Shown here piece after piece: positions 35,174 through 43,752 of a DNA stretch of 64,000 bases. Below the pieces are notes generated by a model. That model was not told where the DNA came from. It was given only the letters and a program-made list of their open reading frames with translations, and made no database searches. Both the position numbers and the translations under genes were made by a program. The stretch spans positions 1 to 64,000 of the forward strand of contig MENI01000021.1 of the NCBI GenBank assembly GCA_001768195.1, given 5' to 3'. The stretch's first letter is position 1. The number at the start of each line of letters is the position of its first letter. Origin of the DNA: Bacteroidetes bacterium GWA2_40_15. Lineage in GTDB: Bacteria; Bacteroidota; Bacteroidia; Bacteroidales; VadinHA17.

Positions 35174-36427
35174 TTAATTTTTTTCCAGCAGGAATTTCCA
35201 GACAGGAACAATATTGATTATGCTATTATCCTTTATTATTGTATCTTCTTCGTCATATGTGATTATATATGCTTTACTCTTTTTCATTTCTTTCATGGCG
35301 TTAAGCAATACTGAGACTTCTCTTTGCCTGGTTTCGAGATCTGACAGGGAATAACTTACCTGAAAGAGCAATTCTTCACCCGGGACATAAAAATCAACTT
35401 CATGTTTTCGTTTCAGGTAAAATAATCTGTCGCGATATCTTTTGTATAAATGCAGGAATACAATATTCTCCAGAAGTTTGGAATCCTGATCGGTCAGGAA
35501 AAGATTCAGGATACCCTGATCGATGAAGTAATATTTCTTCTTTGTCTCTTTTTCCGAAATGCCGGACAAGTAGTTGTTAACCGGGAAAATGAGATAGGCT
35601 TCATTCAGAAAGAACAGATAGTCAGTAATTGTATTGTTCCCGATCTTTGTCCCCGTTGATTTTATAAGGTTCTTTATCCTGTTCAGCGAAGTTTCATTGT
35701 TGACGCTTTCTGCCAGTTTTTTAATAAGCAACCTCAGGATATGTTCATTCTGAATATTATTCCGGGCAATCAGGTCACCGTAAAAAACCTTCATATATAT
35801 ACTGCTTAGGTATTCTTTGGGATTCTGAAATTTCAGAAGTTCAGGAAATCCCCCATAGCGAAAATATTGTCTGAATTCTTCTTTTACGATAAACCGTTTA
35901 TTTGAGAGGGAGAAGTTTTTATCGGTTTCGATTGATTTGAATGTAAGATACCCGGAAAATGAGAGCGGATAAACTTCTCTGATAAGATATCTTCCGCCAA
36001 GGGTAGAGGATATCTCCCTGCTTAACATTCTCGCATTACTGCCTGTAATAAAAACCCTGTAACCTGTATCGGCCAGCCTTCGGGCGAACTTTTCCCACCC
36101 TGTAATATTATGAATTTCATCAAAGAACAGTAAAGGCTGTCCTCCGTATAATTCAATTGAAGATTCAATAAGCAGATCGAAATGATTTACATTGAACTCG
36201 ATCAGGCGTTCATCCTCAAAATTAAGATATACATAAGGTAGCCCTGGTTCAGCGCTGACAAGCTCCTTAATATGCTGAAAGAGCATAAAGCTTTTGCCGC
36301 TTCTTCTTATTCCGCAAAATACATAGTTGGCTGCAGGATCAATCTGGAGAAGCCTTTTTTTAACTTCTGTTTTATTAATAAATTCCTGATTTTCAATAAT
36401 TATCTTTTTAAGTACGCTTTTATCCAT
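35174..36427 (-). CDS. AAA_14/DUF4143 ATP-binding protein
   Basis: A 417-residue member of the large bacterial AAA_14 plus DUF4143 family, whose function is not settled. Walker A is FCGIRRSGKSFMLFQHI (about residues 37-53), Walker B is PLLFFDEIHN (about 99-108), with FITGSNARMLSREIS as the sensor segment. The C-terminal DUF4143 part has a PD-(D/E)xK-like relic, KRKHEVDFYVPGEELLFQVS, in which the usual final Glu-x-Lys reads Gln-x-Ser, so nuclease activity is doubtful. A -7-like TACCTTTG (36449-36442, minus) lies 15 bases before the start. It often travels in accessory DNA, which fits the surroundings. Confidence 0.88.
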   Translation of the reverse strand: MDKSVLKKIIIENQEFINKTEVKKRLLQIDPAANYVFCGIRRSGKSFMLFQHIKELVSAEPGLPYVYLNFEDERLIEFNVNHFDLLIESSIELYGGQPLLFFDEIHNITGWEKFARRLADTGYRVFITGSNARMLSREISSTLGGRYLIREVYPLSFSGYLTFKSIETDKNFSLSNKRFIVKEEFRQYFRYGGFPELLKFQNPKEYLSSIYMKVFYGDLIARNNIQNEHILRLLIKKLAESVNNETSLNRIKNLIKSTGTKIGNNTITDYLFFLNEAYLIFPVNNYLSGISEKETKKKYYFIDQGILNLFLTDQDSKLLENIVFLHLYKRYRDRLFYLKRKHEVDFYVPGEELLFQVSYSLSDLETRQREVSVLLNAMKEMKKSKAYIITYDEEDTIIKDNSIINIVPVWKFLLEKN

Positions 36428-36562
36428 ATTTAATATTTTCTCAAAGGTAAGAAATAAATATTAATTAATATCCTCTACAGAAGATAAAAAAGTATAAAAA
36501 TACCTTGTTTAAGAGACAAAGTGATATGTCTGAATTTTTTTCTCAGGGATGATAATTATGAT

Positions 36563-36718
36563 ATACTCTCTGTGAGTCTGTGCTCAGTGCCCCTGTGTCT
36601 CGGTGTTTGAAATAAATGGTGCAACGGCACAACGGAAAATCTTACTCAGGGCTCAGAGCTCAGGGTTCAGGTTTAGGGGCTCTGCGCCCTGCGTCTTGCG
36701 TCCTGTGCCTTGCGTCTT
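36563..36718. repeat. Word-like repeat tract
   Basis: TGTGAGTCTGTGCTCAGTGC-like words, GGTGCAACGGCACAACGGAA, AAATCTTACTCAGGGCTCAG and a run of CTGCGTCTTGCGTCCTGTGC words. It directly adjoins the sorting-domain fragment at 36719. Confidence 0.75.
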
Positions 36719-36855
36719 TTATTCCGCCAGTATCTTCCTCACTGCCTTAAATTTATCGATCGAGAGATTTATGAGATACATCCCCTTCGACTGCCCTGAG
36801 AGGTCAATCTGGGCTGAGAAATGCTCTGTTGTCTTTTCTGAAACAGCTATCCTGT
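36719..36855 (-). pseudogene. Orphan T9SS C-terminal sorting-domain fragment
   Basis: Minus-strand reading gives SEKTTEHFSAQIDLSGQSKG then MYLINLSIDKFKAVRKILAE and a stop, matching the giant proteins. The open frame continues to 36943 but the added 29 residues (MILLMIRFVIHNERLRLGDI and on) have no signal peptide or cargo domain. It is a solo 3' module, not a functional gene. The remaining 400 bases to the caspase gene contain no recognisable feature except a promoter. Confidence 0.78.
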
Positions 36856-37208
36856 AAATATCCAGGATTTCACCTGATAAATAAATATCACCTAATCTTA
36901 ATCTTTCATTGTGTATTACAAATCGTATCATTAGTAGTATCACGTATAGTACTGTGCTGAAATATTTTTAATCAATCTGTATGTAATGGCAGAAATAATC
37001 AGAAGAGATCTCAGAATCTTTTGCATGACATTGGCGAATTATAATCCTTGCTTCTAAAATAACAAAAAAGTTTTTAAAAATAATTACATGGCAGTATGAT
37101 AGTCAACCGGTTCGATCATTTATTTTCGCTGCAAATCTCCTGACTCTCAATTGTCAAAGCCCCAAATATTCGAACCGTCATTCCCTCCTGCCATCTCACT
37201 AAAATATT

Positions 37209-37240
37209 CTTGGAACGTTTTTTATTATTTATTATCTTTG
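37209..37240 (+). promoter_or_regulatory. Promoter of the caspase-like gene
   Basis: TATCTTTG at 37233-37240 matches the -7 consensus exactly; CTTG at 37209-37212 is a weak -33 with a spacer of 20. The leader is about 18 bases, which supports the start at 37262 over earlier frames. Confidence 0.55.
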
Positions 37241-37261
37241 GTATATCTAACACTAATAATC

Positions 37262-39088
37262 ATGATAAAAAGGTTGTTGTTTGCAGTATGCCTGTTCCAG
37301 GCTTTTTTATTGTCAGCCCAGGAAAAAGCCAATCCTGCCGAATATTCCTATAGCAAAACTATGAAATCCCAATTCGTCCTGCAGGATGATTTTTCAAAAT
37401 TCAGTAACTACTGGCTCCTCGGTATCGAGGAAAACAGCTGGGCCGAAAGCATCGAAGGCGGACACCTGGTGTTCGAGTCTCTCACAAATAAACCCAAGGA
37501 GGACCTTATACCGGTTATAATCGACCAGAACAGAAGCTTCGAGATCGAAACCTCCATTCGTTTCGTCGAAGGACAGATGGATAAAGGCTATGGTCTCCAG
37601 TGGGGGAAAGCTGCTAATCCGATGAAACAGTATGATTTCCTCCTGACCGGAGCCGGTCACTTTACCATTGATAAATATACCGGCGAATTCAAGGATTATG
37701 TACCGTTTACAATCTCTCCAAAGGTAAACAGGTACACATTTAATAAGCTCACCATAAGGAAAGTGGCTGATAAATATTACTTCTTTCTCAATGAAAACCT
37801 TGTTCACACAATGCCTTTTGAACCCTTCTTCGGCAACCTTGTCGGGTTCCAGGTGGCTGAAAACTCAACAATAAGAGTAGATCATATCGATATCGCCTAC
37901 CTCGATAAAAAGGAGGATGCCAAATCAAAGGTCCTGATAATGGACTATAAATTCGATATCAATACTGATAAGGTGTCAATAGGCAAGCCTGTGACACTTA
38001 CACTGAATGTCAGAAATGTCGGCGATAAAGATGCATCTGCACTTAAGATAAACTACAAAATACCTGCAAATATTGAGGTGGTTGAATTTAAGCCTGTCAC
38101 ATCGTTGAAAAAGGGTGAAGAACAGCTTATTTCACTCCAGTTCTTTGCAAACAAGAGCTATGCCGATTCAATAATCCCGGTTAAGTTTGAAATTGCCGGT
38201 GCTGATATCACAAATGTAAATGATATGGATCTTTCAGTAGCGATCGACCAGCCTGTAAAGATCGAGCTGGATAAAGCCATTGCTCAGACCTACAGCGATT
38301 TCAGGGGAGGCAACGATCCGCTGAAGGGTCTCAATGTTGCCCAGGCAATGAAGTCGGTAGAGGTGGGAGAATACTACGGCCTGATAATAGGAATTGATGA
38401 GTATTCAGGCGAATGGCCGGCTCTCAGAAATGCTGTAAACGATGCAAAAGGTGTTGCCGAACTGCTCACCTCAAAATATACCTTCACTTCGCTGAAAGCA
38501 ATGTACAACAAGGAGGCTACAAGGGATAACATCCTGGCTGAATTTGAGAGGCTCATGAGCACAGCAAAAGCCAATGACAATGTCTTCATTTACTATTCCG
38601 GACATGGTGAGTATATTGAAAACATGGATAAAGGATTCTGGGTACCGGTTGATGCAACAGGAAAATCAGTTTCAAAGTACATCTCAAACGAAGATATCAG
38701 GGCATTCCTCTCCGGAATACCTTCAAAACATACACTTCTGGTAACAGATGCATGCTTCAGCGGTGATATCTTCAGGGGCAAAACAATGACAATCCCTTAT
38801 GAAAACTCAACCAAGTATTATTCAAAGATGTATTCGCTGAGCAGCCGCAAAGCGCTTACCTCGGGAGGCGTTGAACCGGTTATGGATAAGGGAAAGGAAA
38901 ACCACTCGGTATTTGCATATTATTTCCTGCAGGCGCTCAGTACCAACAGTGAAAAATACATCGATGCCGGACAGGTTTTCGATAACCTGAAAATTCCTGT
39001 GGTTAATAACTCCATGCAGACACCGGCTTATTCGCCTATCAGAAATGCCGGTGACGAAGGAGGACAGTTTATATTTATTGCAAAATAG
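37262..39088 (+). CDS. Exported caspase-like (C14) peptidase with two N-terminal accessory domains
   Basis: A 608-residue secreted protein (signal MIKRLLFAVCLFQAFLLSAQ). Residues 30-220 look like a concanavalin/LamG-type beta sandwich (FSKFSNYWLLGIEENSWAES, then a NENLVHTMPF strand). Residues 222-325 are a CARDB-like Ig fold (VSIGKPVTLTLNVRNVGDKD). The C-terminal caspase p20 domain starts near residue 363 (EYYGLIIGIDEYSGEWPALR) and has the catalytic dyad His448 in YYSGHGEY and Cys498 in TDACFSGD. Caspase-type enzymes cleave after basic residues (metacaspase/gingipain clan) or Asp; specificity cannot be told here. It is the first of two co-directional genes; the next encodes a membrane sensor-phosphatase. 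Confidence 0.88.
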   Translation: MIKRLLFAVCLFQAFLLSAQEKANPAEYSYSKTMKSQFVLQDDFSKFSNYWLLGIEENSWAESIEGGHLVFESLTNKPKEDLIPVIIDQNRSFEIETSIRFVEGQMDKGYGLQWGKAANPMKQYDFLLTGAGHFTIDKYTGEFKDYVPFTISPKVNRYTFNKLTIRKVADKYYFFLNENLVHTMPFEPFFGNLVGFQVAENSTIRVDHIDIAYLDKKEDAKSKVLIMDYKFDINTDKVSIGKPVTLTLNVRNVGDKDASALKINYKIPANIEVVEFKPVTSLKKGEEQLISLQFFANKSYADSIIPVKFEIAGADITNVNDMDLSVAIDQPVKIELDKAIAQTYSDFRGGNDPLKGLNVAQAMKSVEVGEYYGLIIGIDEYSGEWPALRNAVNDAKGVAELLTSKYTFTSLKAMYNKEATRDNILAEFERLMSTAKANDNVFIYYSGHGEYIENMDKGFWVPVDATGKSVSKYISNEDIRAFLSGIPSKHTLLVTDACFSGDIFRGKTMTIPYENSTKYYSKMYSLSSRKALTSGGVEPVMDKGKENHSVFAYYFLQALSTNSEKYIDAGQVFDNLKIPVVNNSMQTPAYSPIRNAGDEGGQFIFIAK

Positions 39089-39094
39089 CTTTTT

Positions 39095-39184
39095 AACCAC
39101 GGAGTTGCACGGAGTTTATCACGGAGTTACACTGTTTTTGAACTCCGTGCATTGCTCGGTGTCACTCCGTGCAACTCCATGGTT
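39095..39184. repeat. Long inverted repeat between the caspase and sensor genes
   Basis: A 21-base left arm (39095-39115, AACCACGGAGTTGCACGGAG) and right arm (39164-39184) pair at 20 of 21 positions across a 48-base loop that itself contains further CACGGAG and CTCCGTG words. No T-run follows. It belongs to the ACGGAGT word family found in many environmental genomes. Confidence 0.7.
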
Positions 39185-39219
39185 TAAAATTCATTACTCC
39201 CAACCAAAATAAACCACTG

Positions 39220-42200
39220 ATGTTAAAAAAAATCCAGCTGATCTTAATAGCAACGCTCTTTCTAGGAGCAGATATTTATTCACAACATTATTTTTTCAGA
39301 CGCTATTCAGTTGAGGAAGGCCTTCCCCAGGCATCAGTCTATTGCCTTCTTCAGGATTCCAGAGGTTACATCTGGATGGGCACTGACGGAGCCGGGGTAA
39401 CCAGGTTCGACGGGATAAAAAGTAATGTATTTAACAGGACTAATGGTCTGGCAGATAATGTTGTACGTAGTCTGCTGCAGGATTCTAAAAGCAATATCTG
39501 GATAGGAACAGACAATGGTATTACACTATATGACGGAACAGGATTCAAAAATATCGGAAAGGCAGATGGCCTTGCCGGGACCTCAGTTACAAAGCTAATC
39601 GAAGGCAGTAACGGGATAATATGGGCGGCAACAAACGACGGCGGCCTGGCGGGAATCTCAATTGATGATTCTGTTTCTATAATAAATTTTACCGAGGATG
39701 ACGGTCTGGTAAACAACTTAATACTTGATATCTGGGAAGCCCGGGATAAAAAACTCTGGGTTGGAATGTGGGGTGGTTTAAGTATTATTGAATTTGAAAC
39801 CGATTCTCTTGAAATAAAGGATATATTCAGTCCGGTTCTTAACACAGGTACCGGTTCTCCGGTCATTTCAGCAATTGAACAGGGTAATGGTAATGATGTC
39901 TGGCTCGGAACATACGGGACCGGAGCATTCATTGCCTCCCCGGGGTCTGACAGGAAGAGCTTCAGGATCACTCCTTCAGATGCAAACCGGGTTATTCCTG
40001 ATATGATTGTATGGGATATATGCAGAATCAGCGACGAAGAGGTCTGGATTGCTACAAATGATCATGGAGTCATAAAACTGAAAAACAGAAAATCAGTCGG
40101 GATCTTTAATAAGGAATCAGGGTTGCTGTCGAACCAGATTCTCGATATAATGCCTGACAGGGATGGCAATATATGGTTTGCATCTTTCGGACAGGGCACC
40201 ATGATGTACCAGAACGATAAATTCATCAGGTATACCGAAAATAACGGACTTAAGGGGATAATTGTGCTTGATATCCTCTTCATCAGCGAGAATGAGTTTT
40301 ATGTAGCCACAGAGGAAGGGCTTTCTCTCTTCAGGAAGGAAGGAAGCAATATCAGGCGTTTGAAGCACTATTCTTCCGCTAGCGGACTGAACAGCATAGG
40401 AGTCAATACGATCGAAAAAGTCAAAAATGAAATATGGATAGGTACAAATGACGGGATAAACATCCTTAAAAATTCCGTGATATCAGATTTTGTTGGCAAC
40501 CGGAGTCTTGGGAATAGCAACATAAGTACACTTTTTACCGACAGTCATTCGGATATCTGGATAGGAACGATTGGCGGATACGGAAGGATTTTTGGCGACA
40601 ATCTGTTCTTTATGACACAGGATGAGGGATTCATAAATGATGAAGTGCAGAGTGTGATTGAGGACAAAAAGGGCAGGATATGGATTGCAACACTGGGAGG
40701 CCTTGTGAAGCTCGAGGGCACAGTTTATACTGATTATGATAGCGTTGAAGGGCTGACAAGCCTTAAAATATCGGCGCTTGAGGAAGATCACCTGGGTAAT
40801 ATCTGGATCGGCACACTTGACGGAGGGATCTTCATGTTCGATATAAGCAAAGATACAATACCCGTTTCTCTGATTGCATCCAAAGATGTTCTGGCTTCCA
40901 ATAAAATAAATTCGCTAATGTTTATCCGCGATACCATCCTGGCCGCAGGAAATGATAAAGGCTTCGATCTGTTGATCCTTGATAAGCAGATGAAGATAAC
41001 CGGAGTGATAAATTATGGTATCAGCGATGGTTTCATGGGAGGAGAGAATACCGCAAATTCAATTGCTGTTGATAAAGAAGGGATTGTCTGGACAGGTACC
41101 AAGAATGGACTTATGAGGTATGACCCCTCCAGGGATTTCAACTTTTCGAAGCTGCCTGAAACCAGGATAACAGATGTAAGGTTGTTTTTTGAAAATGTCG
41201 ACTGGAACGAACGGAAGTTTAATACAAGCAGGTGGTCGAATCTTCCTGAAAACCTTGTTCTTTCTCATAACGATAACCATCTGACCTTTGTTTTTACCGG
41301 ATTCAGCTATGATAATCCTGCTGAGCTTGAATTTTCCTATTTCCTTGAAAACCAGAGCAAGGAATGGTCTCCCTACATGAAGGAGAGAGAAATTGTCTTT
41401 TCGGGGCTTACACCGGGAGATTATGTTTTCAGGGTTAAAGCAAGGAACAAGTATGGGGTGACCGGGGAAACTGCTGAATATCCGTTTGTGATAAAGCCCC
41501 CCTTCTGGCAGACTCCATGGTTTTATATTCCTGCACTCATTTCACTGGTATTCATGGTTATAATGATTATCAAAATCAGGGAAAGGAATCTGATAAAGGA
41601 AAAGATCAGGCTTGAGAAAATTGTGGAGGAGAGGACACGAGAGGTGGTCGAACAGAAAGATGAAATAGCCCGGCAGAGGGATGTTGTGACTTATCAGAAA
41701 AAAGAGATTACCGACAGTATCCATTATGCCGAAAGAATTCAGAGGGCGGTTCTTCCGAATGATAAAATACTTAAAGAGAAATTCAGCGACTATTTTGTTC
41801 TGTTCCGTCCGAAGGATATCGTAAGCGGCGATTTCTACTGGATGAATATCAAAAATGATCATGTTGTGTTTACTGCTGCCGACTGCACGGGCCATGGAGT
41901 GCCCGGTGCCTTCATGAGCATGCTCGGGGTCAGTTTCCTGAACAAGATTGTCAATGAGACCGGTATCGTGAATCCTTCAGATATTCTTAACAGCCTGAGG
42001 ACTAATATAATTACTGCATTAAAGCAGGAGGGAACCGCTGATGCAACAAAGGATGGTATGGATATAGCCCTGTGTTCAGTCGACCTCAGAAACAAAAAGC
42101 TATTTTTTGCAGGGGCAAATAATCCCCTTTTCCTGATTCGGAAAAACGCAGAGGGATATGAACTTTTAGAAACGCATGCTGACAAGATGCCGATTGGTTA

Positions 42201-42498
42201 TTATTCCTCGATGGAACCGTTTACAATTAATGAGATAGAGATACAGGATGGAGACACCGTCTATATGTTTTCAGACGGATTTGTCGATCAGTTTGGCGGA
42301 CCAGAAGGAAGGAAATTTATGAAGAAGAGGTTCAAGGAGATGCTGCTTACTCACCAGTCACTTGATATGGCTTCGCAGCGGACAACATTCAACAATATAA
42401 TTGAAGAATGGATACATCATCCGCCTGCCGATCCTCAGGCTCAGATGATGCATGATGAACAGATTGATGATATAATTCTTATAGGTGTTCGGTTTTAG
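39220..42498 (+). CDS. Two-propeller sensor with SpoIIE-type PP2C phosphatase output
   Basis: A 1092-residue membrane signalling protein. Signal peptide from MLKKIQLILIATLFLGADIY. I count 14 reg_prop-type units (WMGTDGAGVTRFDG, WIGTDNGITLYDG, through WTGTKNGLMRYDP), which fits two seven-bladed propellers, then a Y_Y_Y domain (AELEFSYFLENQSKEWSPYM). One membrane helix lies at about residues 765-786 (WFYIPALISLVFMVIMII), a coiled coil follows (KIVEERTREVVEQKDEIARQ), then a PP2C/SpoIIE domain from about 868 (VSGDFYWMNIKND, TAADCTGHGVPGAFMSMLG, YMFSDGFVDQFGG). The periplasmic plan equals that of HTCS polysaccharide sensors, but the kinase is replaced by a Ser/Thr phosphatase. Its stop codon overlaps that of the convergent ABC permease gene. 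Confidence 0.92.
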   Translation: MLKKIQLILIATLFLGADIYSQHYFFRRYSVEEGLPQASVYCLLQDSRGYIWMGTDGAGVTRFDGIKSNVFNRTNGLADNVVRSLLQDSKSNIWIGTDNGITLYDGTGFKNIGKADGLAGTSVTKLIEGSNGIIWAATNDGGLAGISIDDSVSIINFTEDDGLVNNLILDIWEARDKKLWVGMWGGLSIIEFETDSLEIKDIFSPVLNTGTGSPVISAIEQGNGNDVWLGTYGTGAFIASPGSDRKSFRITPSDANRVIPDMIVWDICRISDEEVWIATNDHGVIKLKNRKSVGIFNKESGLLSNQILDIMPDRDGNIWFASFGQGTMMYQNDKFIRYTENNGLKGIIVLDILFISENEFYVATEEGLSLFRKEGSNIRRLKHYSSASGLNSIGVNTIEKVKNEIWIGTNDGINILKNSVISDFVGNRSLGNSNISTLFTDSHSDIWIGTIGGYGRIFGDNLFFMTQDEGFINDEVQSVIEDKKGRIWIATLGGLVKLEGTVYTDYDSVEGLTSLKISALEEDHLGNIWIGTLDGGIFMFDISKDTIPVSLIASKDVLASNKINSLMFIRDTILAAGNDKGFDLLILDKQMKITGVINYGISDGFMGGENTANSIAVDKEGIVWTGTKNGLMRYDPSRDFNFSKLPETRITDVRLFFENVDWNERKFNTSRWSNLPENLVLSHNDNHLTFVFTGFSYDNPAELEFSYFLENQSKEWSPYMKEREIVFSGLTPGDYVFRVKARNKYGVTGETAEYPFVIKPPFWQTPWFYIPALISLVFMVIMIIKIRERNLIKEKIRLEKIVEERTREVVEQKDEIARQRDVVTYQKKEITDSIHYAERIQRAVLPNDKILKEKFSDYFVLFRPKDIVSGDFYWMNIKNDHVVFTAADCTGHGVPGAFMSMLGVSFLNKIVNETGIVNPSDILNSLRTNIITALKQEGTADATKDGMDIALCSVDLRNKKLFFAGANNPLFLIRKNAEGYELLETHADKMPIGYYSSMEPFTINEIEIQDGDTVYMFSDGFVDQFGGPEGRKFMKKRFKEMLLTHQSLDMASQRTTFNNIIEEWIHHPPADPQAQMMHDEQIDDIILIGVRF

Positions 42499-43616
42499 GC
42501 GGTTTTCCTGTATCGTCTTACTGCAAGGGCGGAAAAGCATATTGCTATCACTCCGAGCGATACCAGTTCTATCATTATATCATTCGTTGTGGAACCTTTT
42601 AACATTACCATTCTGTTGATTCTCATCAGATAAGCTACGGGGTTTATGAGATTGAAATCCTGCGCCCACTGAGGCATGCTTTCATAAGGAGTGAAGATAC
42701 CACTCATCAGGATGAATATTATCATGCAGAAAAAGGCTATTAACATATATTGCTGCTGGGTTCCGGAAAAAGTTGAGATGAAAAGGGCAAGTCCCAGTAC
42801 TGCTATAAGGAATAGGGTTGCGCCAAAGAACATAAGCAGAACACTCCCCTCAAACGGGATGCTGAAGGCAAGTTTTCCTATAAGCAAACCCACTCCCAGG
42901 TCAATCAGCCCGATAAGAAGAAATGGGGCCATCTTTGCAATTATGAACTGATGTTTCCTGACAGGAGTAACATTTATCTGTTCAATTGTGCCTATCTCTT
43001 TTTCTCTTACCATGTTTAGTCCTGCAAGAAGAAACCCTATGGCAGTAACAAGAATAACAAGGATCCCGGGCAGCATATAATACTTGTAGTTTAACTCCTC
43101 ATTATACCAGTACCTGTTGGTAATCTCTATTCCGGGTGCTGCGTTCCGGGCGGATGAGATATTTATGTTCTCTGTAATTATCCCACTGTTGTAATCGCGT
43201 ATAACCCCGTTTAAGTAAGCCCATGAAAGCTGTGCCGATGAGGCATTTATGGCATCAATATTTGCCATGATTTTAGACGGATTACCGTTACCTATATCTT
43301 TACTGAATCCATCAGGTATATGAAGTATGATGTCGCATTTATTGTGATGCATCAGGTTGTTTGCTTCTTTTTCAGAGAAGGTGGTCCCTGCTATCCTGAA
43401 AAAGGTTGATCCCTCCAGTTTGCTGATCAGTCCGCGTGATACAGGTGTCAGGTCCTTATCAATGATAACCATATCAACATTCTTAAGTTCAAATGTAATT
43501 GCCGGTACCAGGATCAGCATCTGGACAACAGGTACGGCAAAAATTGCCTTAGAGATGAATTTATTTCTGAAGATCTGGATGAATTCCTTGCGGATAAGGT
43601 ATAAGATAGTTCTCAT
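42495..43616 (-). CDS. ABC-2 type transporter permease (last gene of efflux operon)
   Basis: Membrane subunit of the exporter encoded by this operon. Residues 20-45 form the first helix (KAIFAVPVVQMLILVPAITF), a periplasmic domain of about 140 residues follows, then five helices from residue 180 (MLPGILVILVTAIGFLLAGL). The coupling segment is REKEIGTIEQINVTPVRKHQ, the ABC2_membrane signature contacting the ATPase. Paralog of the preceding permease; the two likely form a heterodimer, as in YbhR-YbhS. A 136-base gap with word repeats separates the two. Confidence 0.9.
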   Translation of the reverse strand: MRTILYLIRKEFIQIFRNKFISKAIFAVPVVQMLILVPAITFELKNVDMVIIDKDLTPVSRGLISKLEGSTFFRIAGTTFSEKEANNLMHHNKCDIILHIPDGFSKDIGNGNPSKIMANIDAINASSAQLSWAYLNGVIRDYNSGIITENINISSARNAAPGIEITNRYWYNEELNYKYYMLPGILVILVTAIGFLLAGLNMVREKEIGTIEQINVTPVRKHQFIIAKMAPFLLIGLIDLGVGLLIGKLAFSIPFEGSVLLMFFGATLFLIAVLGLALFISTFSGTQQQYMLIAFFCMIIFILMSGIFTPYESMPQWAQDFNLINPVAYLMRINRMVMLKGSTTNDIMIELVSLGVIAICFSALAVRRYRKTA

Positions 43617-43667
43617 TGTTTTTTAAGTAGTTATTTATTAACTCCATAATTCTGATCTTTAAGTATT

Positions 43668-43752
43668 TGGCTCAGGGCACAGGGCTCAGGGATAGTAACC
43701 CTGTGTAACGGGTCCTGCACCTTGCGCCTTGCGTCCTGCGCCTTGCGCCTTT
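43668..43752. repeat. Word-like repeat tract inside the efflux operon
   Basis: CTCAGGGCACAGGGCTCAGG, then CCTGTGTAACGGGTCCTGCA and a run of CCTTGCGCCTTGCGTCCTGC words. It lies in the 136-base gap between the two permease genes. No sorting-domain scrap accompanies it. Confidence 0.7.

Noticed and set aside
36856-36943. Extension of the sorting-domain fragment as a small complete gene
   Set aside because: The added N-terminal 29 residues lack a signal peptide, so a T9SS cargo could not reach the periplasm; fragment interpretation preferred.
39366-39971. Antisense open frame of 201 codons within the sensor gene
   Set aside because: Serine/proline-rich shadow of the repeated propeller codons, no start context.
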